A DNA stretch of 64,000 bases, taken from Rhizobium sp. ASV20. GTDB taxonomy: Bacteria > Pseudomonadota > Alphaproteobacteria > Rhizobiales > Rhizobiaceae. The stretch lies in the NCBI RefSeq assembly GCF_016429015.1, contig NZ_JAELTU010000022.1:1-64000 (forward strand). The letters run 5' to 3'. This document shows positions 41,932 through 50,212 of the stretch, piece after piece (positions within the stretch are counted from its first letter, which is position 1; the number at the start of each line of letters is the position of its first letter). The position numbers and the translations under genes are program-made. Below the pieces are notes generated by a model. It did not search any database. It was not told the origin of the DNA and saw only the letters and a program-made list of their open reading frames with translations.

Positions 41932-43935
41932 ATGTTCAGGAATCTGAAAATCAAGACCAAGATGCTAGCGGTAATCCTGCTTCTCGGCATCATCTCCATC
42001 GCCGGCCTGCTGCATATCGCCAGCGAGTTCCGCCGGGCAGACCGCGCCTATAGCGCCTTTCTTGACAACGAGGCCGTTGCCGCGACCGAATCCGCGCGTG
42101 CCAGCGCCGCGGCGCTCGCCTCGGTGCTGCAGGCAAGCTTGATGTTGAATTTCGATCCCGCCAGTGATGCGTTCAAGGCGGTTGCATCGAGTGAAAATCA
42201 CTTCGACGAGGCACGGACGCGGCTGAAGCATGCCCTGAGCCTCGTTCCCGACGAAAAGCAGTCGATCGAAGATCTTCTGACAGGCCTGGACGAACTGCAA
42301 GCGCTCACGAACAAGGCTGTCCAGCGGCGCGCGGACGGCGACGCCAAGGGCGCTGAAGCGACCATGGTCACGGCCAACGACAAGTTGGGCAAGATCGTCG
42401 CCATCATGATCACCAATGATGCCGCCCTGAGCAACCGCATGAATAACGGCGCGGACGACTTGTCCGCCGACGTCAACAGCGCCGTCAACTACACGCTCGT
42501 CGCTCTCAGCGGCCTGACGCTGCTTGCGCTGGTCCTGGGTATTTACGTCGCGCAGAATGGTATCGCAGCGCCGCTGATGCGCCTGCATCGACGCATGACG
42601 GCGCTCGCCGATGGCGACACGGTAAGCGAGATCGATGGGCGCGACCGGCGCGACGAGATCGGCCAGATGGCATCGGCCGTCGCCGTCTTCCGCGACAACG
42701 CCATCGAGCGAGGCCGGCTGGAAGCGCAGGCGGAGGCCGACCGGACGCTTAGCGACAGCGAGCGCGCTCAGCGGGAAACCCGCCAGGCCGCCGAAGCCGC
42801 CCATCTGCAGCAAGCCGTCCAAGCTGTCGGCGACGGCCTGAAGCGGCTGGCGGAGGGCGATCTCGTCACGCATATCGACACCCAGTTTGTCGCCCACCTC
42901 GATCAGTTGCGGCAAGACTTCAACAGCTCGCTCGTAAAGCTCAATGGAACCATGCAGGCTGTGGGCTCGAATGCGCGGGCGATCAGTGCCGGCGCCAATG
43001 AAGTCCGCGGTGCAGCCGACGAGCTTTCCAAACGGACAGAACAACAGGCGGCAGCCGTCGAAGAAACGGCGGCAGCCCTGGAGCAGATCACCACGACGGT
43101 CAAGGATGCCGCCCGGCGCACGCAGGAGGCAAGCCAGCTTGTCGCCCATACCCGCGCCGGCGCGGAGCGGTCGGGCGAGATCGTGCGCAACGCCATCGGC
43201 GCCATGGAGCAGATCGAGAAGTCTTCGGGCGAGATCAACAACATCATCAGTGTCATCGACGATATCGCCTTCCAGACGAACCTTCTGGCGCTGAACGCGG
43301 GCGTGGAAGCGGCCCGCGCCGGCGAGGCCGGCAAGGGCTTTGCCGTTGTCGCCCAGGAGGTGCGCGAGCTGGCGCAACGCTCCGCCAATGCCGCCAAGGA
43401 AATCAAGACTCTGATCGCCACTTCGGAAACGCATGTGCGCACCGGCGTGGACCTGGTCGGCGAGACCGGCAAGGCGCTCGCTGCCATCGTGTCGGAAGTG
43501 CAGGAAATCAACCGCCATGTGCATGCGATCGCCGAGGCCTCGCGCGAGCAGTCGGCAGGCCTGCAGGAGATCAACACCGCCGTCAATGCCATGGATCACG
43601 GCACCCAGCAGAATGCAGCGATGGTGGAGGAAAGCACGGCCGCGAGCCACGGCCTGGCGACGGAGGCCGCCTCCCTTGCAAACTTGCTCGGCCAGTTCCG
43701 CACGAGCGGCAATGACGCCGCTCCTCTCTTTGTTGCGCCGGTAGCCGGCAGCACATCGCGCCCACCGGCCCGCCCTGCGCCGCGACCTGTCGCAGCGCCG
43801 GCCGTCCGCTCGGTCGAGGGAGCCAAGGTGCGCGCTACCCCCTCACCGGCACGCGCGCTCGGCCAGAAATTGCTGAGCGCATTCGGTGCGGGCCAGACAT
43901 CCACAAGCAAGGAAGCAGACTGGACCGAGTTCTGA
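41932..43935 (+). CDS. methyl-accepting chemotaxis protein
   Basis: 667 residues from ATG 41932. Membrane helix 1 ([20 protein letters not shown], about 11-30) is followed by a four-helix-bundle sensor (about 35-185), helix 2 ([19 protein letters not shown], about 187-205), a HAMP domain ([33 protein letters not shown]), a second HAMP-like segment ([17 protein letters not shown]), and the signalling hairpin with tip [39 protein letters not shown]. The protein ends DWTEF, matching the x-W-x-x-F tether for CheR and CheB. It relays chemical cues to CheA/CheW at the cell pole. The ligand is unknown. No che genes are adjacent. Confidence 0.93.
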   Translation: MFRNLKIKTKMLAVILLLGIISIAGLLHIASEFRRADRAYSAFLDNEAVAATESARASAAALASVLQASLMLNFDPASDAFKAVASSENHFDEARTRLKHALSLVPDEKQSIEDLLTGLDELQALTNKAVQRRADGDAKGAEATMVTANDKLGKIVAIMITNDAALSNRMNNGADDLSADVNSAVNYTLVALSGLTLLALVLGIYVAQNGIAAPLMRLHRRMTALADGDTVSEIDGRDRRDEIGQMASAVAVFRDNAIERGRLEAQAEADRTLSDSERAQRETRQAAEAAHLQQAVQAVGDGLKRLAEGDLVTHIDTQFVAHLDQLRQDFNSSLVKLNGTMQAVGSNARAISAGANEVRGAADELSKRTEQQAAAVEETAAALEQITTTVKDAARRTQEASQLVAHTRAGAERSGEIVRNAIGAMEQIEKSSGEINNIISVIDDIAFQTNLLALNAGVEAARAGEAGKGFAVVAQEVRELAQRSANAAKEIKTLIATSETHVRTGVDLVGETGKALAAIVSEVQEINRHVHAIAEASREQSAGLQEINTAVNAMDHGTQQNAAMVEESTAASHGLATEAASLANLLGQFRTSGNDAAPLFVAPVAGSTSRPPARPAPRPVAAPAVRSVEGAKVRATPSPARALGQKLLSAFGAGQTSTSKEADWTEF

Positions 43936-44001
43936 TTTCGTCGTCATGGTCCTGAGTAGAGCGGGGCTTTGACGCGTCTAGGATAGCTTCTTCACGCTAT
44001 T

Positions 44002-44034
44002 GGGGCAGGCGACGTTGAGTTGCCTGCCCCTTTC
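44002..44034 (+). terminator. hairpin after the chemoreceptor
   Basis: GGGGCAGGC (44002-44010) and GCCTGCCCC (44022-44030) are perfect 9-base arms around an 11-base loop, followed by TTTCATT. It lies 66 bases after the receptor stop and just before the convergent MFS stop at 44037. Confidence 0.65.
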
Positions 44035-44036
44035 AT

Positions 44037-45260
44037 TCACCTCCGCACGGAAAGAGCCGTGACGAGAGCAATCACGCCGAAACCTGCAGCAGCCGCGCAG
44101 ACGGCGGCCCACCCTCCGAGATCCCAGGCAGTACCAGCAAGCGCCGATCCAAGTGCCCCGCCAAGAAAGAAGATGCCGACGAAGAGACCGTTGATGCGTC
44201 CTCGCGCTTCCGGCTTCAGCAGATTGACGGCCCGGCGCCCCAAGGTCTGATCGCCGGTAATGCCGACATCGAGCATCACGGCGCTGACGCCAAGGAGGAT
44301 CAGCAGGGTTAGCGGATGGCCCGATCTTATTTCACCGACCCAGGCCGCGAGAGCCATGGCGACAAGCACGATCAGGTGCGACACCAAAGTCGCTATCCGC
44401 GTCCATCCCCTATCGCCCATGCGGCCGAAGGGCGAGGTTGCCGCTGCGCCGCCTGCCCCCACGAGCGCGAAGAGCGCGATGCCGGACTGGCCAAGCGAGA
44501 ATGGCGGCTGCGCCAGGCGCAGAGCGACGGATGTCCAGAACAGGCTGAAGCTCGCCATCATCAAGGCGGCAGTGAAGGCCCGCAGGCGCAGCACCGGCTC
44601 ATCGCGAAGCAGCTGGAAAAGCGAGCCGATGAGAGCACCGTAGCTGGCGGTCACCAGCGGACGCCGCTCCGGAAGCCTCAGAGCCAGTACGGCAGTGATA
44701 AGCGCAAGCGTCGCCGCGCTGACGGCATAGAAGCTTCTCCAGCCCCAGAAATCGGCAATCAGGCTCGCCAAAGGGCGAGACACCAATATGCCGACCATCA
44801 CGCCGCTCATGACGTTGCCGATCACCCGCCCCCGATGCTCGGGCGGCGACATAGCCGCTGCTATCGGCACGAGGATCTGAATGGCGGAACAGGCTGCTCC
44901 CAGGAGAAACAGGAAGATTAGCAGGCTCCATCCCGTCGGCGCGAAGGCAGCCGCAACGGCCATCACCAGCGCCGAGACGAGCATGCGCAGCACCAGCTGC
45001 CGATTTTCCATCAGGTCCGCCAGCGGCACGAGAAAGAACAGTCCAGCGGCATAGCCGAGCAGCGATGCCATCGCGACAAGGCCTGCGCCGCTCTCGGAGA
45101 AGCCGAGCGACGGGCCGATGATGCCGACCAGCGTCTGTGGTGCAAAGAGATTGATGATGATGACGCCGGTGGCGATGGCGAACAGCAATGTCGATGGAGC
45201 AGCAGTCGCGGACACTTCGTCCTCCGGCTCGCTCGCTATACATTCGGGCACCTGTGACAT
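44037..45260 (-). CDS. MFS transporter
   Basis: 407 residues with about 12 membrane helices. N-terminal LLFAIATGVIIINLFAPQTLVGIIGPSLGF and the loop LADLMENRQLVLRML, then GNVMSGVMVGILVSRPLASLIADFWGWRSFYAV, place it in the YnfM-like drug/proton antiporter branch. The C-terminal half has the matching GALGSALAGTAWDLGG. It is divergent from a LysR regulator, with a 101-base gap holding an inverted repeat, and is probably its target. The cargo is unknown. Confidence 0.9.
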   Translation of the reverse strand: MSQVPECIASEPEDEVSATAAPSTLLFAIATGVIIINLFAPQTLVGIIGPSLGFSESGAGLVAMASLLGYAAGLFFLVPLADLMENRQLVLRMLVSALVMAVAAAFAPTGWSLLIFLFLLGAACSAIQILVPIAAAMSPPEHRGRVIGNVMSGVMVGILVSRPLASLIADFWGWRSFYAVSAATLALITAVLALRLPERRPLVTASYGALIGSLFQLLRDEPVLRLRAFTAALMMASFSLFWTSVALRLAQPPFSLGQSGIALFALVGAGGAAATSPFGRMGDRGWTRIATLVSHLIVLVAMALAAWVGEIRSGHPLTLLILLGVSAVMLDVGITGDQTLGRRAVNLLKPEARGRINGLFVGIFFLGGALGSALAGTAWDLGGWAAVCAAAAGFGVIALVTALSVRR

Positions 45261-45312
45261 GGGCTCTCCAATAATTTCTGATAATAAAGATGGCCATGTT
45301 TATCGCTTTGCT

Positions 45313-45352
45313 GCATAATGAGACAATTGAAATGAACTAATAATGATTATGC
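45313..45352. promoter_or_regulatory. inverted repeat between the MFS and LysR genes
   Basis: GCATAAT (45313-45319) and ATTATGC (45346-45352) are perfect complements 26 bases apart in the divergent promoter region, the second only 10 bases before the LysR start. The geometry suits a LysR tetramer contacting two half-sites. Confidence 0.4.
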
Positions 45353-45361
45353 GGGCTTTGC

Positions 45362-46270
45362 ATGAACATTCACGATCTGGAAGCTTTCGTTGCTGTGGTG
45401 GAGACAGGGTCGATCGTTGCGGCCTCTGCGCGCATCAATCTCACACAGCCGGGCATTACCCGGCGCATCCAGAATCTGGAGGATAGTCTCGGCGTTGCCC
45501 TGCTCGACCGGCAATCGAAACCGCTCAAGCCGACCGCGGCGGGGCGTGAAGCCTATGAACATGGACGCCGCGTTCTGCGCTCGCTCGACGATCTCAAAGC
45601 CGGCGTCTCCCCCGGCGGTACGATAGGTGGTGAATTCCGCCTTGGCATCATGCCTTACCTCTCCGAAGCTGCGTTGTCGGCACCGCTCGATGAGTTGCGC
45701 AATCAGTTTCCGCAATTGACGCTGCGCATCGTCACCGGATGGTCGCCGCAGCTCGTCGAGCAGGTGGCTCGCAGTGAGCTCGATGCGGCAACCGTGTGTC
45801 TGGCCGAGGGGCTGCAGCCGCCCGACAACGTCATCGGCGATGTGCTGGGAGTTCACAGCGTCATTCTTGTCGCCGCGCCATCGCTCTCAGTTCCCAAGGC
45901 GCCGAAACTTGAGGATCTCTCTCGCTTCCCCTGGATCATGAATCAGAGCGGCTGCGGCTTCAGAGCCTTCATTCAGCATCGCTTCGAAGCGGAGCGCTTG
46001 CCCTTCGACGTGGGCGTCGAGGCCATGAGCGCCGATCTGCGCATGTCTCTCGTCGCGCGTGGGCTCGGCATTGGCGTGCTGACCCCTGCAGCGCTTGCCG
46101 ACAGCCGCTGGCGCGACGCCGTCGAGATCATCGATGCCCCGGACTTCAGCCCAAAGGTTGTCAATTGGCTCGTGCATCGGCCGCCGGCCGGACGCCTCGC
46201 CCGGCCGATCGCAACCTTCGGCGAAGCGCTGGTCGAAACACTGAAAACGAGGAGGCCGTTCTCGACCTGA
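45362..46270 (+). CDS. LysR family transcriptional regulator
   Basis: 302 residues. The winged helix is MNIHDLEAFVAVVETGSIVAASARINLTQPGITRRIQNLEDSLGVALLDRQSKPLKPTAAG (about 1-60), the linker helix follows, and the effector domain spans about 90-300 (GEFRLGIMPYLSEAALSAPLDELRNQFP). It is divergent from an MFS exporter and likely regulates it. The start at 45362 is the only ATG of a full-length protein. The inducer is unknown. Confidence 0.92.
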   Translation: MNIHDLEAFVAVVETGSIVAASARINLTQPGITRRIQNLEDSLGVALLDRQSKPLKPTAAGREAYEHGRRVLRSLDDLKAGVSPGGTIGGEFRLGIMPYLSEAALSAPLDELRNQFPQLTLRIVTGWSPQLVEQVARSELDAATVCLAEGLQPPDNVIGDVLGVHSVILVAAPSLSVPKAPKLEDLSRFPWIMNQSGCGFRAFIQHRFEAERLPFDVGVEAMSADLRMSLVARGLGIGVLTPAALADSRWRDAVEIIDAPDFSPKVVNWLVHRPPAGRLARPIATFGEALVETLKTRRPFST

Positions 46271-46279
46271 CGCCTGCAA

Positions 46280-46657
46280 TCAGGCGCCGGGTTTATTGAC
46301 CATCGCCTCGATATTGTAGCCGTCGGGATCGAGGACGAAGCAGGCATAGTAATGCTCCGTGTATTCCGGCCGCGGCCCAGGAGCGCCATTGTCCTCAGCG
46401 CCAGCTTCCCGCGCGGCGCGATAGAAAGCATCGACTTCAGCCCTGCTTTCCACGCGGAAGGCGACATGCAGATGCGTCAAGGGCAGCTTGCTGCCGGTAT
46501 GCTGTATCTCGAACAGGCTGCCTTGGCCGACATCAAACGCCCAGAACACGCCGTCCTTTCCGAAGGACAGGTTGTATCCCAGAGGCTCGAAAGCCAGCTC
46601 ATAGAAGGATTTGCTCTTTTCGAGATTGCTGACTTCGATGGTTATGTGGTCGATCAA
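46280..46657 (-). CDS. VOC family (glyoxalase/dioxygenase fold) protein
   Basis: 125 residues, one vicinal oxygen chelate module. It starts MIDHITIEVSNLEKSKSFYELAFEPLGY (metal-ligand histidine in DHI), carries HLHVAFRVESRAEVDAFYRAA (second histidine) and ends YYACFVLDPDGYNIEAM (the metal-binding glutamate in NIEAM). Such stand-alone domains include fosfomycin or bleomycin resistance proteins, glyoxalases and isomerases. The function cannot be assigned. It is convergent with the LysR gene, with 9 bases between stops. Confidence 0.87.
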   Translation of the reverse strand: MIDHITIEVSNLEKSKSFYELAFEPLGYNLSFGKDGVFWAFDVGQGSLFEIQHTGSKLPLTHLHVAFRVESRAEVDAFYRAAREAGAEDNGAPGPRPEYTEHYYACFVLDPDGYNIEAMVNKPGA

Positions 46658-46812
46658 CGCGAATTTTTCTCCAATCCAATTGATGGCGAGAGCAGCGTAG
46701 TCAGAGAGGAAGATTCACGCAATGGCCACAGAGAACCGTGGACGCAATCTATAATTGCATTCGCAATCAGGGATCACATCGGCTCGGGCAATGCAGAAAT
46801 TTCGAGGAGAGC

Positions 46813-46886
46813 TGGAGCGGGTGAAGGGAATCGAACCCTCGTATTCAGCTTGGGAAGCTGCTGCTCTACCATTGAGCTACACCCGC
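46813..46886 (-). tRNA. tRNA-Gly (anticodon CCC)
   Basis: The minus strand reads a complete cloverleaf: acceptor GCGGGTG / CACCCGC, D-arm GTAGCTCAATGGTAGAGC, anticodon loop TTCCCAA giving CCC, and T-arm AGGGTTCGATTCCCT. The 3' CCA is encoded (complement of 46813-46815), with T as discriminator. The 74-base length is normal for tRNA-Gly. It decodes GGG. No attachment-site repeat or integrase adjoins it. Confidence 0.96.
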
Positions 46887-46944
46887 CTGACACCCTGAGA
46901 TGTCCAACAGTTGCCGGCCTCTGTCAAGGCCGGTCAGTACATGT

Positions 46945-48039
46945 TCAAAGCCGGAAGTGCTTCGAGAGCTTCAGGCCCTGCGCCTGATAGTTCGAGCCAA
47001 GGCCGGAGCCGTAGAGGCTGCTGGGCTGCTCCAGCATGTGTTCGTAGATCAGGCGGCCGACGATCTGGCCATCTTCGAGAATGAAGGGCACTTCATGGCT
47101 GCGCACCTCGAGCACGGCGCGGCTGCCGCGGCCGCCGGCCGGGGCATGGCCGAAGCCGGGATCGAAGAAGCCGGCATAATGGACGCGGAACTCGCCCACC
47201 AGCGGATCGAACGGCGTCATTTCGGCGGCATAGTGCGGCGGCACATGCACGGCCTCGCGTGAAACAAGGATGTAGAATTCGTCGGGATCAAGGATGATTT
47301 CGGTGCGGCCGCGGCTATAAAGCGGCTCCCAGAAATCGAAGATGTCGTGCTGGGCCTTTTTGTCGACATCGACGACAGCCGTGTGGTGCTTGCCGCGATA
47401 GCCGATCAGTCCTTCCTTGTCGCCGGCGAGATCAATCGACAGCGCGATGCCGCCGCCGGTGATATTAGGCTTCTTGCTGGCGACCAGCGTTTCGGTTTCG
47501 TGCAGTGCCAGCAGCTCCGGCTCGGTGAGCAGGGCCTGGCCGACGCGGAAGCGGATCTGCGACAGGCGCGAGCCACGGCGCACGACGATCGGGAAGGTGC
47601 GCGGGCTAATTTCGAGATAGAGCGGGCCGGAATAGCCAGCGGGGATCTTGTCGAACTCCTGCGCCCGGTCGGTAATGACGCGGGTGAAGATATCGAGGCG
47701 GCCCGTCGAGCTTTTCGGATTGGCCGAAGCCGACATATCCTCCGGCAGATCCAGGCGTTCCATCAGCGGTACGATATAGACGCAGCCAGTCTCCAGCACC
47801 GCGCCTTCCGAGAGGTCGACCACATGCAGCTTCAGCCGGTCGAGTTTGTCGGCGACGAGATGCGATGGGCCAGGCATGAAGCTGGCACGAACGCGAAAGG
47901 CATACGAACCCAGTCGCAAGTCGAGACTTGCCGGCTGGATCTGATCGACATCCAGTTCTCTCTCGCTCGTCAGCAGGCCGGTTTCAAAGAGCGCTGCTAT
48001 GGCGCGATCGGCCAAAATTCCAGTATTGCGAGCCATCAT
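46945..48039 (-). CDS. 2'-deoxycytidine 5'-triphosphate deaminase family protein, tandem-domain form
   Basis: 364 residues from ATG at 48037-48039 (a second ATG follows directly), nearly twice the size of E. coli Dcd (193). The sequence contains two dUTPase-like halves. The first has ASANPKSSTGRLDIFTRVITD and GPLYLEISPRTFPIVVRRGSRLSQIRF; the second, starting about residue 260, has AEMTPFDPLVGEFRVHYAGFFDPGF and SRAVLEVRSHEVPFILEDGQIVGRLIY. Dcd enzymes deaminate dCTP to dUTP as trimers with active sites between subunits. It is divergent from the metZ leader. The family is common in alphaproteobacteria, but deaminase activity for this long form is taken from annotation, not shown. Confidence 0.8.
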   Translation of the reverse strand: MMARNTGILADRAIAALFETGLLTSERELDVDQIQPASLDLRLGSYAFRVRASFMPGPSHLVADKLDRLKLHVVDLSEGAVLETGCVYIVPLMERLDLPEDMSASANPKSSTGRLDIFTRVITDRAQEFDKIPAGYSGPLYLEISPRTFPIVVRRGSRLSQIRFRVGQALLTEPELLALHETETLVASKKPNITGGGIALSIDLAGDKEGLIGYRGKHHTAVVDVDKKAQHDIFDFWEPLYSRGRTEIILDPDEFYILVSREAVHVPPHYAAEMTPFDPLVGEFRVHYAGFFDPGFGHAPAGGRGSRAVLEVRSHEVPFILEDGQIVGRLIYEHMLEQPSSLYGSGLGSNYQAQGLKLSKHFRL

Positions 48040-48082
48040 GCTTCTCTCATAATTTGTCGCAGACAAAACCAAACTCAGGGAA

Positions 48083-48111
48083 TTGACGCAAGCCGTCAAC
48101 GGCAGTATTGC
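48083..48111 (+). promoter_or_regulatory. likely metZ promoter
   Basis: TTGACG (48083-48088) and TATTGC (48106-48111) are spaced by 17 bases. The implied start near 48118 coincides with the 5' edge of the SAM-II aptamer, which supports the assignment. The -10 match is only moderate. Confidence 0.5.
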
Positions 48112-48118
48112 AACTTAT

Positions 48119-48180
48119 CCCGTGGTGATTTGGCCGGTCGGCTTGCAGCCACGTTAAACAAATGGCTAAAAAGACCGGGG
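48119..48180 (+). promoter_or_regulatory. SAM-II riboswitch upstream of metZ
   Basis: The sequence shows the SAM-II pattern: CGTGGTGATTTGG, GGCTTGCAGCCACGTTAAA, then GGCTAAAAAGACCGGG. CGTGG (48121-48125) can pair with CCACG (48149-48153), and the pseudoknot strand CCGGTC (48134-48139) with GACCGG (48173-48178). SAM-II aptamers occur in alphaproteobacteria before metA and metZ, as here. Binding of S-adenosylmethionine represses methionine synthesis. Confidence 0.93.
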
Positions 48181-48183
48181 TTG

Positions 48184-48213
48184 AACCGGTCTGCTTTCGC
48201 GACCGGTTTTTTT
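48184..48213 (+). terminator. SAM-responsive terminator in the metZ leader
   Basis: AACCGGTC (48184-48191) and GACCGGTT (48201-48208) form a stem around a 9-base loop, followed by a T-run to 48213. The left arm can instead pair with GACCGG of the aptamer (48173-48178), giving a mutually exclusive anti-terminator. It ends 20 bases before the metZ start. Confidence 0.8.
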
Positions 48214-48232
48214 GTTTGAAAGTGGTGATGGC

Positions 48233-49420
48233 ATGAGCAAGACTTGGCGCCCCGCAACCCAACTCGTACACAACGGCACGCTTCGCTCGCAATTCAGCGA
48301 GACCTCGGAAGCGATCTATCTGACCCAGGGTTTCGTCTACGATACCTCGGAAGCGGCGGAAGCGCGCTTCAAGGGGGAGACCGAAGGTTTCATCTACGCC
48401 CGCTACGGCAGCCCGACCAACGACATGTTTGAAAAGCGCATGTGCGCGCTGGAAGGCGCTGAAGATGCTCGCGCCACCGCTTCGGGCATGGCTGCAGTCT
48501 CCGCCGCCATCCTCTGCCAGCTGCAGGCCGGCGACCACATCGTCGCAGCCCGCGCGCTCTTCGGCTCCTGCCGCTGGGTCGTCGAGACATTGGCCCCGAA
48601 ATACGGCATTGAGTTCACCCTCGTCGACGGCCGCTTCACCGAAAACTGGGAAAAGGCCATCCGCCCGAACACCAAGGTGTTCTTCCTGGAAAGCCCGACC
48701 AATCCGACACTCGAAGTGGTCGATATCGCAGCCGTCGCCAAGCTCGCCAACCAGATCGGTGCCAAGGTCGTGGTCGACAATGTCTTCGCGACGCCGCTCT
48801 TCCAGAAGCCGCTGGAGCTCGGCGCCCATATCGTCGTCTATTCTGCCACCAAGCATATTGACGGCCAGGGCCGTTCGCTCGGTGGTGTTATCCTCTCCGA
48901 CAAGCAGTGGATCGATGAGAAGCTGCAGGATTATTTCCGCCATACCGGTCCGGCCATGTCCCCCTTCACCGCATGGACGCTTCTGAAGGGCATCGAGACC
49001 TTGCCGCTGCGCGTTGCCCAGCAGACGAAGAACGCCGCCAAACTGGCAGATTTTCTCGCCGAGCAGACCAACAAGGTCGCCCGCGTGATCTACCCGGGCC
49101 GCAAGGACCATCCGCAGGCCGATATCATCGCCAAGCAGATGAGCGGTGGCTCTACACTGATCGCCTTCGAACTCAAGGGCGGCAAGGAAGCGGCCTTCAA
49201 GCTGCAGAACGCCCTGGAGATCGTCAAGATTTCCAACAATCTCGGCGATAGCAAGAGCCTGATCACCCATCCGGCCACAACGACGCACAAGAACCTTACC
49301 GACGAAGCACGGGCCGAACTCGGCATTTCGCCGGGCACCGTCCGCTTCTCCGCCGGCATCGAGGATAGCGACGATCTGGTCGAAGATTTCGCCCGGGCGC
49401 TCGAGCAGGTTTCAGCCTGA
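48233..49420 (+). CDS. metZ: O-succinylhomoserine sulfhydrylase
   Basis: 395 residues, a Cys/Met metabolism PLP enzyme. ATQLVHNGTLRSQFSETSEAIYLTQGFVYDT opens the protein; IYARYGSPTNDMFEKRM, SGMAAVSAAIL, FFLESPTNPTLEVVDI and the Schiff-base lysine in YSATKHIDGQGRSLGG (Lys about 206) follow. The enzyme condenses O-succinylhomoserine with sulfide to homocysteine in the direct sulfhydrylation route of methionine synthesis. The start ATG at 48233 lies right after the riboswitch terminator. Control by SAM through the SAM-II element is clear. Distinguishing MetZ from MetB and MetY rests on context and the riboswitch, and is strong. Confidence 0.93.
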   Translation: MSKTWRPATQLVHNGTLRSQFSETSEAIYLTQGFVYDTSEAAEARFKGETEGFIYARYGSPTNDMFEKRMCALEGAEDARATASGMAAVSAAILCQLQAGDHIVAARALFGSCRWVVETLAPKYGIEFTLVDGRFTENWEKAIRPNTKVFFLESPTNPTLEVVDIAAVAKLANQIGAKVVVDNVFATPLFQKPLELGAHIVVYSATKHIDGQGRSLGGVILSDKQWIDEKLQDYFRHTGPAMSPFTAWTLLKGIETLPLRVAQQTKNAAKLADFLAEQTNKVARVIYPGRKDHPQADIIAKQMSGGSTLIAFELKGGKEAAFKLQNALEIVKISNNLGDSKSLITHPATTTHKNLTDEARAELGISPGTVRFSAGIEDSDDLVEDFARALEQVSA

Positions 49421-49425
49421 TATCA

Positions 49426-49460
49426 ATCGGGCCGCCCGGTTTCTCTCCAGGCGGCCCGAT
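49426..49460. terminator. hairpin between metZ and the DnaB-like gene
   Basis: ATCGGGCCGCC (49426-49436) and GGCGGCCCGAT (49450-49460) are perfect 11-base arms around a 13-base loop. There is no T-run on either strand. It lies between convergent stops at 49420 and 49499, so it may end both transcripts. Confidence 0.6.
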
Positions 49461-49498
49461 CCAGCTTGCAAGGCAATGTCGCAGGAGACGGCTCCCCG

Positions 49499-50212
49499 TC
49501 AGCTTGCAGCCCTGAACTGGACCGTACCGTCGTGCAGGAAGAACATCTTGTCGAACAAGCTGAGATCCAGGGGATTCGGCAAGCGGACATCCTCCAGATC
49601 GGGGACAGGCTTCCGTTCAGGGTCGTATGAGCGATCGATCTGGGAGATGAAGACGATGATCACGCCTCTTTCCCGCGCGAATGCCTTCAACGCCTTTACC
49701 TGGGTCATCACGTCAGGATTTTCCCGCTTCTGATCCAAAAGCTGCAGATAATCGACCACCGCCAGCGTGCCGCGCGGCGCCGCTGCCAGCCTTTTGACGA
49801 TATAGTCGGCGCTAATGGCGTCCGAATTGTCGAATTCAAATAATTCAGCGAATTCCGCGTGATCAGCCTCGATCATCCGGAAGCGATTCAGAACGGCCTT
49901 CTCCGTATCCTCCAGGGTGAAAAACGCGCCGCGATTGCCTGACTTCATGGCTTCGACGGCAAGCCTCAAACTCATCAAAGTCTTGCCGTGACCGGGCCGG
50001 GCGCCGACCAGAACCAAATCACCCGGATTCAATCGACAATACAATTCACTGACGGGAACGCCGGTGCTCGTCTTCGCCGAAAGCAAACTCCAGCCTTCAA
50101 ATCCTTCGGCCGCGGCGATGCGATCCAGCGCCGCATGCAAGGGTATGTTCTGCTGGCGTGACAACAGCCTCGCCTTGCGCTTCAAGTGATATACAGGGGC
50201 AGAAAGCCTCAT
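49499..50212 (-). CDS. orphan DnaB-like (RecA-fold) ATPase
   Basis: 237 residues, about half a replicative helicase. The first 45 residues (MRLSAPVYHLKRKARLLSRQ to AAAEGFEGWSLLS) form a helical module of the kind attached to glyoxalase-related and DnaB-like proteins. The RecA fold follows: Walker A GARPGHGKT at about residues 70-78, DnaB-type FFTLEDTEKAVLNRFRM, Walker B LAVVDYLQLLD at about 150-160, and ISQIDRSYDPERKPVPDLEDVRLP. It lacks the DnaB N-terminal and linker domains needed for ring assembly, so it may be a RadA/DnaB-like ATPase or adaptor rather than a helicase. It follows a short upstream reading frame overlapping its start. Confidence 0.75.
   Translation of the reverse strand: MRLSAPVYHLKRKARLLSRQQNIPLHAALDRIAAAEGFEGWSLLSAKTSTGVPVSELYCRLNPGDLVLVGARPGHGKTLMSLRLAVEAMKSGNRGAFFTLEDTEKAVLNRFRMIEADHAEFAELFEFDNSDAISADYIVKRLAAAPRGTLAVVDYLQLLDQKRENPDVMTQVKALKAFARERGVIIVFISQIDRSYDPERKPVPDLEDVRLPNPLDLSLFDKMFFLHDGTVQFRAAS

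Noticed and set aside
41965..43650. A 561-codon minus-strand open frame
   Set aside because: Antisense of the chemoreceptor; composition and lack of start signal argue against a gene.
46813..46886. tRNA-Gly as an integration site
   Set aside because: No integrase, no repeated 3' end of the tRNA nearby, and ordinary genes on both sides.
48047..49288. A 413-codon minus-strand open frame
   Set aside because: Antisense of metZ and overlapping the riboswitch; no homologous motifs.
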